From: an uncultured Endomicrobiia bacterium
GTDB taxonomy: Bacteria; Elusimicrobiota; Endomicrobiia; Endomicrobiales; Endomicrobiaceae
Direction: 5' to 3'
DNA: 64,000 bases
Assembly: GCA_938040055.1 (NCBI GenBank)
Contig: CALHWY010000013.1
Location: 62,001 to 126,000, forward strand
Shown here: positions 7,324-15,215 of the stretch, one piece after another
How positions within the stretch are numbered: the first letter of the stretch is position 1
Layout: each line of letters begins with the position of its first letter
Program-made: the position numbers and the translations under genes
Notes under the pieces: model-generated
What the model was told of the DNA's origin: nothing
What the model saw: only the letters and a program-made list of their open reading frames with translations
Database searches by the model: none

Positions 7324-8849
7324 TAACGGACAACTTTAGAAAAAGTTTCAGCGACGTAAATTTTTTCGCTAAACAATTGCGCATAGCCCTCAGAAACTGC
7401 GGAATGATCGATCCCGAGAATATTTACGATTATATTTACAGAGCGCGCGGTTATGAAGCTCTGGCGAAAGTTCTTGACGAAATGAGGCCTGAAGAGGTGA
7501 TAGAAGAGATAAAAAGATCCGGCTTAAGAGGAAGGGGAGGAGCTGGTTTTTTGACGGGGCTGAAATGGGAATTTACGGCAAAAGAAAACGGCCGTGAAAA
7601 ATATGTGGTATGCAATGCCGATGAAGGAGACCCCGGGGCGTTTATGGACAGAAGCGCTATTGAAGGCGATCCCCACAGCATTATTGAAGGCATGCTTATA
7701 GGCGCTTATGCGGTAGGAGCTTCAAAAGGAATAATATATATAAGGGCCGAATATCCTCTGGCGGTCGAAAGGCTTAACAAAGCTTTTGCAGCGGCGAAAA
7801 AAGAGGGTTTTCTCGGGCGCAATATATTGGATTCGGATTTCAGCTTTGACATAGAGATCCGCCTGGGGGCCGGAGCTTTCGTCTGCGGCGAAGAAACGGC
7901 GCTGATAAATTCTATAGAGGGAAAAAGGGGAATGCCCAGGCCGAGGCCGCCTTTTCCCGCCGCCAGCGGAGTTTTCGGAAAGCCGACTCTTGTCAACAAT
8001 GTGGAAACCTGGGCGAATATCGCGGCGGTAATACTTGAAGGCGCGCAATGGTTTTCCGGCGTCGGCATAGAAAAATCCAAAGGAACCAAAGTTTTCGCTT
8101 TGGCGGGAAAAATTAAAAACACGGGACTCGTCGAAGTTCCGATGGGAACCACTCTTAGAGAAATCGTTTATGATATAGGGGGAGGCATTCCCGGCGGCAA
8201 AAAATTTAAGTCCGTCCAGACGGGAGGCCCTTCGGGAGGATGTCTCGCGGCTGAGTTTTTGGACACAAAAATAGACTATGAATCTTTGGCGGCGGCCGGC
8301 TCGATTATGGGTTCGGGGGGAATGATTGTCATAGACGAAGACTCCTGCATGGTAAATCTCGCGAAATACTTTATCGAATTTACCCAAAGCGAATCCTGCG
8401 GAAAATGCGTTCCCTGCCGCGAAGGCACGAAGAGGATGCTTGAAATTCTTGAACGCATAACCGGGGGAGAGGGAAAAGACGGGGATATAGAGAAACTTGA
8501 AAGGCTGGGAAATGTTATAAAACAAACGTCTTTATGCGGATTGGGACAGTCCGCTCCGAATCCGGTTTTAAGCACCATAAAGAATTTCAGGGCGGAATAC
8601 GAAGAACACATAAAAAAGAAAAAATGCAGGGCGAATGTCTGCGAAAAACTCGTGAATTATTATATTACCGATAAATGCGTCGGGTGCGGCGCCTGCAGGA
8701 GAGCATGCCCGGTAAACGCGATTGAAGGGACTTTAAAAGCCGGGCACAAAATAGATCCGGCAAAATGCATAAAATGCGGCAGATGCCATAAGATCTGCAA
8801 ATTTGAAGCGGTCATAAAAGATTCCGGACTTCGGGAGCGCGTACAATGA
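7320..8849 (+). CDS. hndC: NuoF-like flavoprotein subunit of the hydrogenase (HndC/HydB)
   Basis: NAD(P)H-oxidising FMN subunit, about 509 residues. The FMN/NADH site is marked by GRGGAGF (71-77) and ADEGDPGAF, then GEETALI; CGKCVPCREG near 359 with a later CGLGQ binds the [4Fe-4S] cluster. Two ferredoxin-type clusters close the protein (CVGCGACRRACP near 452 and CIKCGRCHKIC). The usual N-terminal thioredoxin-like [2Fe-2S] domain of HndC/HydB is absent; the separate HndB-like subunit may replace it. ATG 7320 overlaps the previous stop; a GTG at 7308 is the alternative start. It overlaps the catalytic subunit by ATGA. Confidence 0.9.
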   Translation: MITDNFRKSFSDVNFFAKQLRIALRNCGMIDPENIYDYIYRARGYEALAKVLDEMRPEEVIEEIKRSGLRGRGGAGFLTGLKWEFTAKENGREKYVVCNADEGDPGAFMDRSAIEGDPHSIIEGMLIGAYAVGASKGIIYIRAEYPLAVERLNKAFAAAKKEGFLGRNILDSDFSFDIEIRLGAGAFVCGEETALINSIEGKRGMPRPRPPFPAASGVFGKPTLVNNVETWANIAAVILEGAQWFSGVGIEKSKGTKVFALAGKIKNTGLVEVPMGTTLREIVYDIGGGIPGGKKFKSVQTGGPSGGCLAAEFLDTKIDYESLAAAGSIMGSGGMIVIDEDSCMVNLAKYFIEFTQSESCGKCVPCREGTKRMLEILERITGGEGKDGDIEKLERLGNVIKQTSLCGLGQSAPNPVLSTIKNFRAEYEEHIKKKKCRANVCEKLVNYYITDKCVGCGACRRACPVNAIEGTLKAGHKIDPAKCIKCGRCHKICKFEAVIKDSGLRERVQ

Positions 8850-10606
8850 TAAAAGTGCATATAAACGGCAAACCTTACAATGTAGCCGAAAATATCACCG
8901 TTATGCAGGCCGCCGTAACCGCGGGGTATAAAATTCCCAGCCTTTGCTATCATCCCAAGCTTTCGCTTTTCGGCGGATGCCGGGTATGCATAGTGGAGAT
9001 TGAAGGGATGAAAAATTTTGTGACTTCATGCACCTTTCCCGTAAAGGACGGCATGAAAATCCGCACAAATACCGAAGCGCTCAGAAAAGCCAGAAAAGAG
9101 ATTGTGGAACTGATTTTAAACAATCATCCTCAGGACTGCAATATATGCAAAAGAAACGGCATATGCGAACTGCAGAATCTTGCGCGCGTGGTGGGCGTTG
9201 AGGAAAGAACTTTTGAAGGGGAAAGAAAACATTATGAAAAAGACGAAGCTTCCCCGTGCATAACAAATAACCAGGAAAAATGCATTTTATGCGGAAGATG
9301 CGTGAGGGTCTGCTCTGAGATACAAAATATCAACGCGATTGATTTTTCCGGCAGAGGGCTGAACGCGAGAATCTCTCCGGCTTTCGGCGCTTCTTTCAGA
9401 GACAGCGTTTGCTGCGCGTGCGGACAGTGCGTAAACGTCTGTCCCACCGCGGCTCTTATGGAGCGCGATTATATCCGGGAAACATTTGAAATACTCAATG
9501 ACGAATCCAAAATAAAAGTGGCGCAGATAGCTCCTTCGGTGCGGGCGGCCATCGGAGAATATTTCGGCATCAAGCCGGGAAAAAACTGGGAAAAAGAAAC
9601 CGCGGCCGCTTTAAGAAAGCTGGGTTTCGATTATGTCTTTGACACGCAGTTCGCGGCAGATCTTACGATTATGGAGGAAGCCAGCGAATTTCTCGAAAGG
9701 CTTAAAGGCGGCGGCGAACTTCCGATGATAACATCCTGTTCAAGCGCCTGGATGAAAGCCATGGAGCAGTTTTATCCGGATCTTATACCGAACGTTTCGT
9801 CGTGCCGTTCCCCTATGTCAATGATGAGCTCGGTAATAAAAACGTATTTCGCGCAGAAAATAGGCGCCGATCCGGCAAATATCGCAAGCATAGCGTTTAT
9901 GTGCTGCGTAGCCAAAAAATATGAAGCCCAAAGGCCCGAACTTATGATTGACGGCATGCGCATGACGGATTATGTTCTTACCACAAGAGAGCTGGGATGG
10001 ATGCTTAAGTCCGCGGGAATAAATCTGCCCGACATTAAAGGAGAAGAGTTCGATTCTCCTCTCGGAATGTCTTCGGGAGCAGGAACCATATTCGGCGCTA
10101 CCGGCGGGGTTATGGAGGCTGCGCTGAGAACCGCTTACGAGTTTGCCACAGGAAAAACTCTGGCGGATATAGACATAACGGCGGCGAGAGGAAATCTCGG
10201 GATAAAAGAGGGAAAGATAGACGCGGGCGGCACTGAAATCCGTTTTGCCGTAGCCCACGGTCTCGGCAATGCCGCGAAACTTCTCAACGAAGTCAGAAAA
10301 GATAAAAGCAAATACCATTTCATAGAAATAATGGCATGTCCCGGAGGGTGTATAGGCGGCGGCGGACAGCCTTATGCGGGACTCGGTTCCGAACCTTTTG
10401 ACATAAATCTCCTTAAGCTTCGGGCAAAGGCTTTATATGATTCGGATAAAGGAAAGATGATAAGAAAAAGCCATGAAAATCCAGATATCAAAAAGCTTTA
10501 CGATGAATTTCTCGTAAGCCCTCTAAGCGCAAAATCGCATAAACTTTTGCATACGCATTACAAACCTCACGATCCAAAAGGGATAATTCCAAAGGCGGGT
10601 AAATAA
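8846..10606 (+). CDS. hndD: [FeFe] hydrogenase catalytic subunit (HndD/HydA)
   Basis: 586-residue hydrogenase that makes or uses H2. Order of domains: plant-type [2Fe-2S] (Cys34, 45, 48, 62), His-Cys [4Fe-4S] module (His94, Cys98, 101, 107), two [4Fe-4S] clusters (Cys146/149/152/156 and 189/192/195/199), the H-cluster domain, and a small-subunit-like tail (about 525-586). The third H-cluster motif is intact (MACPGGC at 496-502, GGGQP after it). The first is TSCSSAW (296-302) instead of TSCCPxW, and the second reads MCCVAKKYE (from Met352) instead of MPCxxKKxE. The modular M3-type N-terminus and the NuoE/NuoF partners point to an NAD(P)-linked, possibly electron-bifurcating enzyme. Confidence 0.93.
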   Translation: MIKVHINGKPYNVAENITVMQAAVTAGYKIPSLCYHPKLSLFGGCRVCIVEIEGMKNFVTSCTFPVKDGMKIRTNTEALRKARKEIVELILNNHPQDCNICKRNGICELQNLARVVGVEERTFEGERKHYEKDEASPCITNNQEKCILCGRCVRVCSEIQNINAIDFSGRGLNARISPAFGASFRDSVCCACGQCVNVCPTAALMERDYIRETFEILNDESKIKVAQIAPSVRAAIGEYFGIKPGKNWEKETAAALRKLGFDYVFDTQFAADLTIMEEASEFLERLKGGGELPMITSCSSAWMKAMEQFYPDLIPNVSSCRSPMSMMSSVIKTYFAQKIGADPANIASIAFMCCVAKKYEAQRPELMIDGMRMTDYVLTTRELGWMLKSAGINLPDIKGEEFDSPLGMSSGAGTIFGATGGVMEAALRTAYEFATGKTLADIDITAARGNLGIKEGKIDAGGTEIRFAVAHGLGNAAKLLNEVRKDKSKYHFIEIMACPGGCIGGGGQPYAGLGSEPFDINLLKLRAKALYDSDKGKMIRKSHENPDIKKLYDEFLVSPLSAKSHKLLHTHYKPHDPKGIIPKAGK

Positions 10607-10607
10607 A

Positions 10608-11102
10608 ATGGCTGACGAAAAGTATCTTGAATTAAAGTCTTTTATAGACGAATATATGAAGAAAGACAATCCTTCTTCTTATCTTATAGCGGTGCTTCAT
10701 AAAGCGCAGGAACTTTACGGCTATCTTTCCCGAGAGACTATGGAATTCATATCGCAAGCCATGGACATACCGACCGCGAATATCTGGGGAGTGGCGACTT
10801 TTTATCATTATTTCAATCTTACCCCCAGAGGCAAATATACGATTTCCGTATGTCTGGGCACGGCATGTTACGTTAAAGGCGCCGGCGAAATAATGGAAGC
10901 TCTCAAAGAAGAGCTTCGGGTCAAAGAGGGCGGGACGACCGAAGATATGATGTTTACTTTGCAGCAGGCAAGATGTTTAGGCGCATGCGGCATTGCTCCG
11001 GTCATAATGATAAACGGCAAAATTCACGGAGAACTGACCCCGAAAAAAGCCGTGGAAGTAATTGACGAATACAGAAATAAAGAAGGCAGGCGGGCAAATT
11101 GA
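10608..11102 (+). CDS. hndA: NuoE-like [2Fe-2S] subunit of the hydrogenase (HndA/HydC)
   Basis: 164-residue thioredoxin-fold protein of the NuoE/HndA family that transfers electrons between the flavoprotein and the catalytic subunit. The four cluster ligands are visible: Cys82 and Cys87 in CLGTAC, Cys123 and Cys127 in CLGAC. An N-terminal helical bundle (about 5-70) contains IWGVATFYHYF, typical of the family. It begins one base after the catalytic-subunit stop and its own stop overlaps the hydG start. With hndB, hndC and hndD it makes a four-gene hydrogenase set, though in an order different from hndABCD. Confidence 0.9.
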   Translation: MADEKYLELKSFIDEYMKKDNPSSYLIAVLHKAQELYGYLSRETMEFISQAMDIPTANIWGVATFYHYFNLTPRGKYTISVCLGTACYVKGAGEIMEALKEELRVKEGGTTEDMMFTLQQARCLGACGIAPVIMINGKIHGELTPKKAVEVIDEYRNKEGRRAN

Positions 11103-12481
11103 AACATATTGACGAAGCGAAGATCGGCTCTTTGCTGAAAATAAAAGCCGGCGGATCCGAAATAGATAAAATTCTCGAAAAGGCGAAACTGTTAAAAAGG
11201 CTGAGTCTTGAAGAGTCGGCGAAACTGTTGTCCGTCACGCGAGAGGAAACGCTTAAACGGATTTATCAAGCGGCGGCTTATGTCAAAGACGCTATATACG
11301 GCAGGCGTGTCGTTATGTTTGTACCTCTTTATATAAGCAATTTATGTTCAAACAACTGTTTATACTGCGGTTTTGCCGCTGATAATAAGCATACCGTCAG
11401 AAAACATCTTTCCCCGGAAGAGATAAAAAAGCAGACCGAGATACTGCTTAAAAGAGGACATAAAAGAATACTTGTGGTTTCCGGCGAACCTGCTTCCGAA
11501 AACAATGTAGATTATTATGTCGCGGCCGTAAAAGCCGTTTATGAAGCCGAATATAAAGGCAATAAGATAAAAAGGGTCAATGTCAATGCGGCTCCTTTAA
11601 GCGTGGAACATTTTAAAAAGTTAAAGGCGGCCGGCATCGGCACTTATCAGATTTTTCAGGAAACATATCACGACGCCACTTACAGAAAACTTCATGTTTC
11701 GGGGGCCAAGGCGGATCCCGACAACAGACTTGACGCCATAGACAGAGCTTTCGCGGCGGGCATAGACGATGTAGGCATAGGCCCGCTGCTGGGGCTTTAT
11801 GACCATCGCTTTGAAGTGCTTGCGATGCTTATGCATATTGAATATCTTGAAAGAAAATTCTCGCTGGGACCGCATACCATATCTCTTCCCAGAATAGAGC
11901 CCGCGCCGGGTTCCGATTATTCTTCAAATCCGGACTATCCTTTGACCGATGAAGAATTTAAAAAAATAGTAGCCGTGCTAAGGCTTTCCGTCCCTTATAC
12001 CGGCATGATCATATCGACGAGGGAAAGCGCGCATATGAGGGATATTCTCGTCAATCTCGGGGTATCGCAGCTTAGCGCGGAATCTAAAGTCACCCCGGGA
12101 GGATATGAGGAAACCGACGAGCATAATAAGCATATGGACAGACAGTTCAGCCTTAACGACCGGCGTTCTCTGGACGAGATAGCGCTGTCTCTTCTGGGGC
12201 AGGGGTATCTTCCCAGCTTTTGCGCGGCATGCTACCGCAAAAACCGCACGGGAGAAAATTTCATGGAGCTGGCAAAACCCGGACAAATAAAAAACATGTG
12301 CGACATCAACGCTTTGATAACTCTTAAAGAATATCTTGAAGATTTCGCAAAACCGGAAGTTAAAGAAGCCGGATATAAACTGATAGAGGAATATAAAAAG
12401 ACGCTTGACAAAAAAAGCCTCAGGCTTCTTGAAAAATTTTTCAAAAATATAGACGGCGGCATAAGGGATGAATATATTTGA
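11099..12481 (+). CDS. hydG: [FeFe] hydrogenase maturase HydG (tyrosine lyase)
   Basis: Radical SAM enzyme of 460 residues that cleaves tyrosine and builds the Fe(CO)2(CN) synthon of the H-cluster. The SAM cluster motif CxxxCxxC is Cys83, Cys87, Cys90 (CSNNCLYCGF). A second, C-terminal cluster site of the CxxC...C type is seen as CAACYRKNRTG and a later NMCDINA, the domain that separates HydG from the related ThiH. The start is a TTG overlapping the hndA stop (TTGA); GAAGGCAGG upstream serves as ribosome site. Last gene of the operon; a strong terminator follows about 130 bases downstream. Confidence 0.94.
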   Translation: MKHIDEAKIGSLLKIKAGGSEIDKILEKAKLLKRLSLEESAKLLSVTREETLKRIYQAAAYVKDAIYGRRVVMFVPLYISNLCSNNCLYCGFAADNKHTVRKHLSPEEIKKQTEILLKRGHKRILVVSGEPASENNVDYYVAAVKAVYEAEYKGNKIKRVNVNAAPLSVEHFKKLKAAGIGTYQIFQETYHDATYRKLHVSGAKADPDNRLDAIDRAFAAGIDDVGIGPLLGLYDHRFEVLAMLMHIEYLERKFSLGPHTISLPRIEPAPGSDYSSNPDYPLTDEEFKKIVAVLRLSVPYTGMIISTRESAHMRDILVNLGVSQLSAESKVTPGGYEETDEHNKHMDRQFSLNDRRSLDEIALSLLGQGYLPSFCAACYRKNRTGENFMELAKPGQIKNMCDINALITLKEYLEDFAKPEVKEAGYKLIEEYKKTLDKKSLRLLEKFFKNIDGGIRDEYI

Positions 12482-13152
12482 CCAAGGCTTCAGTATCGGC
12501 TTAAAGCCGTCTCGCGCAGTCTTTGCATCCGGGGGCGGCTTTTATGCTTGCTGCGTTTTGTCGATGAATATCAGGCTTGCAAAAACCCGGTATCCTGCAG
12601 CCGCGCAAATGCAAACCGGCGCCGCCGGTTTTTTTTATATGTCTGAAGTCTGAAGAATATCAAGCGTTTCTATTTGCATAAAATTTTCTCCGGGCAGCGC
12701 AAAACAATAAGTTTTCGGCCGGGCTTGCCGGTTTAAGCGGAAAAAACGAATGCAATCCGCCAAAATTCCCGTAAAATAAAAATCTTACAAATCGGACCGC
12801 AGCAGCCGGAATAAAAAACGCGCGTGTCCGCTTCCTGCCGGCAGTTTTGCATGTTTGACGGAAGTATTTAAAATCTTTTTCATTAAAGCATAAAGTCCGC
12901 AAACCGCCGCATAAAATAAAAAAGCGCGTTCTTACTTACGAAAAAACCGGCATATAATCTTGCAGGAGCCGCCGCAAGCGCGCATGGGGTAAATGCTCGC
13001 AAAGGCATCCGGCGAAAACCGGCATATCGTTTTTTTAAGTTATGGATCCGCCGTTTTAGTAAAATGCGGATGAGTTTTTCTTCCGGCGCGCTAAAAGAAA
13101 AGAAGGAACGGAAAATAAAGACAAAACAATGCCGGTAAAAATTTTTGCCGCA
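12482..13152. other. Non-coding stretch between hydG and the broken flavodoxin gene
   Basis: About 670 bases without a convincing gene. It holds the hydG terminator (12613-12636) near its left end. Open frames here are short, lack ribosome sites and encode low-complexity peptides. Several short GC-rich inverted repeats (for example CCGG pairs around 12965-13025) are visible, but none matches a riboswitch or structured RNA that I know. It may be decayed coding DNA. Confidence 0.5.
12613..12636 (+). terminator. Intrinsic terminator of the hydrogenase operon
   Basis: Eight-base-pair stem AAACCGGC (12613-12620) with GCCGGTTT (12624-12631), three-base loop, run of T to 12636. Lies about 130 bases after the hydG stop with no gene between. 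Confidence 0.85.
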
Positions 13153-13183
13153 TAAAAAAAGCCGGGAAAGCTTGATCCGGCTT
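13153..13183 (-). terminator. Intrinsic terminator of the flavodoxin/ferredoxin gene
   Basis: On the minus strand a seven-pair stem (AAGCCGG with CCGGCTT, 13183-13159, 11-base loop) is followed by seven T. It lies about 28 bases past the stop of the frameshifted gene, so the gene still has an intact transcription unit. Confidence 0.75.
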
Positions 13184-13210
13184 AAATTTCATTTTTACGG
13201 CTTTTAAAGT

Positions 13211-13968
13211 TCAAAGCTGGTTGTTAGCGGCTATTATTTCATTCAGCGTTATATTGCAATTTTTAAAGCGCGCCGGGTTTTTTTCTTTTTTATGGCGTAT
13301 GGCGTTTGCCGGGCAAAGCTGAGCGCAGGCCATGCAATAGTCGCATTTATGAAGATATCGCGGTTTTTCTTTTATGACGATATTGTTTTTCGGGCATACT
13401 TTGCTGCATACCGCGCATTTCGTGCAGTTGTCGCCGACTATAAAATTTTTGTCAATATCATCGACCATTCTTTTAACGTAAAAATTTACGGGCTTTGAAA
13501 GCAGATTTACCAGAAGGCTTTTTCTTTTAATATAATTTTTTCTGATTTTGACGTCGCTTTCTATGAGACGGATATTGGGTTCGATGTTTTTGCCGTCTTC
13601 TTTTTCCAGCTGTTTTTTCATGTCGAACACGTGAAGACAATTGTCCGTCATCAGAATTTCATTGGCGTAATTGAATTTGACTCCCGCTTTTGCGGCGGTC
13701 TTTTCAAGATAATGCAGACCGTTTCCCGACATGTTCCCGTAAGTCATAACCGCGAAAAATAATCCGCTTTAAACTCCGATTTTAAAATGAATTCTTCGAC
13801 GAGCCTTGGCAGCCCGAAACCGTAGCAGGGGTAGACGAATCCTACCGCTTCATCTTCGAATTTAAATCTTTTCTCTTTAAGCATACGGGGTATGGAAAGC
13901 AGTTCTCCGCCTATCTTTTTTGCTACATGCAGACTGTTTCCGGTGGCCGTAAAATAAAATGTTTTCAT
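13211..13968 (-). pseudogene. EFR1-like flavodoxin + 2[4Fe-4S] ferredoxin, split by a frameshift
   Basis: Two abutting frames make one protein of about 252 residues. The first (13968 to 13744) has the flavodoxin phosphate loop TATGNS and the segment YPCYGFGLPRLVEEF. The second (from about 13755 to 13211) continues with FFAVMTYGNMSG and ends in two ferredoxin motifs, CTKCAVCSKVCP and CDYCMACAQLCP, as in EFR1-type ferrodoxins. The frames join exactly if one T is added to, or one base re-read in, the five-T run (AAAAA at about 13755-13759 on the plus strand). The cause may be a recent mutation, a sequencing error or ribosomal slippage. The gene lies between hydG and hydE but on the opposite strand; an electron-carrier role is plausible. 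Confidence 0.8.
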
Positions 13969-14001
13969 TGCGTTGCGCCTCCTGTCCGAATAACGGCGGA
14001 T

Positions 14002-14030
14002 TTGACTGTACGGCTTATTATATCATAAAA
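14002..14030 (+). promoter_or_regulatory. Candidate promoter of hydE
   Basis: -35 TTGACT at 14002-14007 with a weak -10 (CATAAA/ATAAAA at 14024-14030, spacing 16-17). The start of transcription would coincide with the ATG at 14036; no Shine-Dalgarno sequence precedes it. Weak -10, so moderate confidence only. Confidence 0.35.
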
Positions 14031-14035
14031 AATAT

Positions 14036-15154
14036 ATGATAAAATATGCGGGTATGGACAGCGTAAAAACTTTACTGCGCGGAGTTTTTGAGGCAAAAGA
14101 AAAAGCTTTTAAAGCTCTCGTAAAACTGCTTGAACTTCCTTTTGAAGAAAGCCGGGAAATACTTGAATTCGCGGATTCCGTAAGAGAAAAATTTTGCGGG
14201 AGGGGAATTCTTTTAAGGGCGATAGTAGAGTTTTCAAGTTACTGCAAAAACGGCTGTCATTACTGCGGGCTTAACGCCGGCAATAAAAAAGCCGTAAGAT
14301 ACAGGATGGATGAGACTGAAATTTTCGAGGCGGCGAAAGCCGTCCGCGAGGCGGGAATCAAAACGGTGGTTTTGCAGTCCGGAGAAGACGCGAAATATGA
14401 CTGGGATATGCTTACATATACGGTAAAGAAGATAAAAAGAGAGCTGGCGATACGCGTGACTCTTTCCTGCGGCGAACAGGAAGAAAGCCTTTACGGGCAA
14501 TGGAAAAAGGCCGGCGCCGACAGATATCTTTTAAAAATTGAGACAAGCAATAAAGAACTTTACGGGAAACTGCATCCTGCGATGAGTTTTGAGAACAGAT
14601 TAAGCTGTCTGCGCGTGTTGAAAAAGCTCGGCTTTCAGACCGGCTCGGGAATAATAGCCGGACTTAAAGGACAGACGAAAGAGGACATAGCAAAAGACAT
14701 ACTGTTTTTTGCAAAAGAAAATTTCGACATGATAGGAATAAATCCTTTTATCGCGCATCCCCAAAGCGCTCTTAAAGATCATCCGGGCGGCGATTGCGGC
14801 CTTGCGCTGAAAACCGTCGCTCTTACGAGAATTATCACAAAAAACGCTCACCTTCCCGCGACTACCGCTCTCGGGAGCATAGGCGGGACGGATCTCAGAA
14901 TAGCGGCGCTGAAAGCCGGAGCGAATGTAATAATGCCCAACTTTACGCCTTGCAAATACAGAGATCTCTATGAAATATATCCCGGAAAAAGATGCATGGC
15001 GGAAAAAGGGGATGTTATCGCTCTCATTAATGAAATATCCGCGCAAACCGGCCGTCCGCCGGATTTTTCGGCGGGGGATTCGTTAAAATCCGGACGGGGA
15101 AGCGATCGGCAGCCGGAACCGGCTGCGCCAAAGGCGGAAAAAATAGGCCGGTAA
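14036..15154 (+). CDS. hydE: [FeFe] hydrogenase maturase HydE
   Basis: Radical SAM enzyme that acts on the HydG product on the way to the azadithiolate ligand of the H-cluster. CxxxCxxC is Cys70, Cys74, Cys77 (CKNGCHYCGL); VLQSGEDAKYD, the IETSN segment and the NPFIAHP and PNFTPCKYR segments match HydE barrels. The extra C-terminal [2Fe-2S] site seen in some HydE is not evident. After about residue 345 there is a 27-residue polar tail rich in Gly, Pro, Glu and Lys that I do not find in the family core. ATG 14036 or ATG 14054 could be the start; neither has a good ribosome site. Confidence 0.93.
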   Translation: MIKYAGMDSVKTLLRGVFEAKEKAFKALVKLLELPFEESREILEFADSVREKFCGRGILLRAIVEFSSYCKNGCHYCGLNAGNKKAVRYRMDETEIFEAAKAVREAGIKTVVLQSGEDAKYDWDMLTYTVKKIKRELAIRVTLSCGEQEESLYGQWKKAGADRYLLKIETSNKELYGKLHPAMSFENRLSCLRVLKKLGFQTGSGIIAGLKGQTKEDIAKDILFFAKENFDMIGINPFIAHPQSALKDHPGGDCGLALKTVALTRIITKNAHLPATTALGSIGGTDLRIAALKAGANVIMPNFTPCKYRDLYEIYPGKRCMAEKGDVIALINEISAQTGRPPDFSAGDSLKSGRGSDRQPEPAAPKAEKIGR

Positions 15155-15215
15155 TTAAGTCGTTTTTTTGTTTTACGGCGTTTTGCAAATCGTTCAATTC
15201 ATGCAGAGGTAAATT

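Noticed and set aside
7722..8525. Antisense open frame of 267 codons over the NuoF-like gene
   Set aside because: Mirror of strongly conserved coding sequence; peptide is rich in Arg, Phe and Ser with no domain.
6970..11102. Reading the NuoE/NuoF-like genes as complex I
   Set aside because: The co-operonic catalytic gene has H-cluster motifs and hydG follows; no other nuo genes are present.
12955..13030. Possible riboswitch or structured RNA in the hydG-flavodoxin gap
   Set aside because: Only short CCGG-type pairings; none of the conserved cores that I know (cobalamin, TPP, SAM) can be found.
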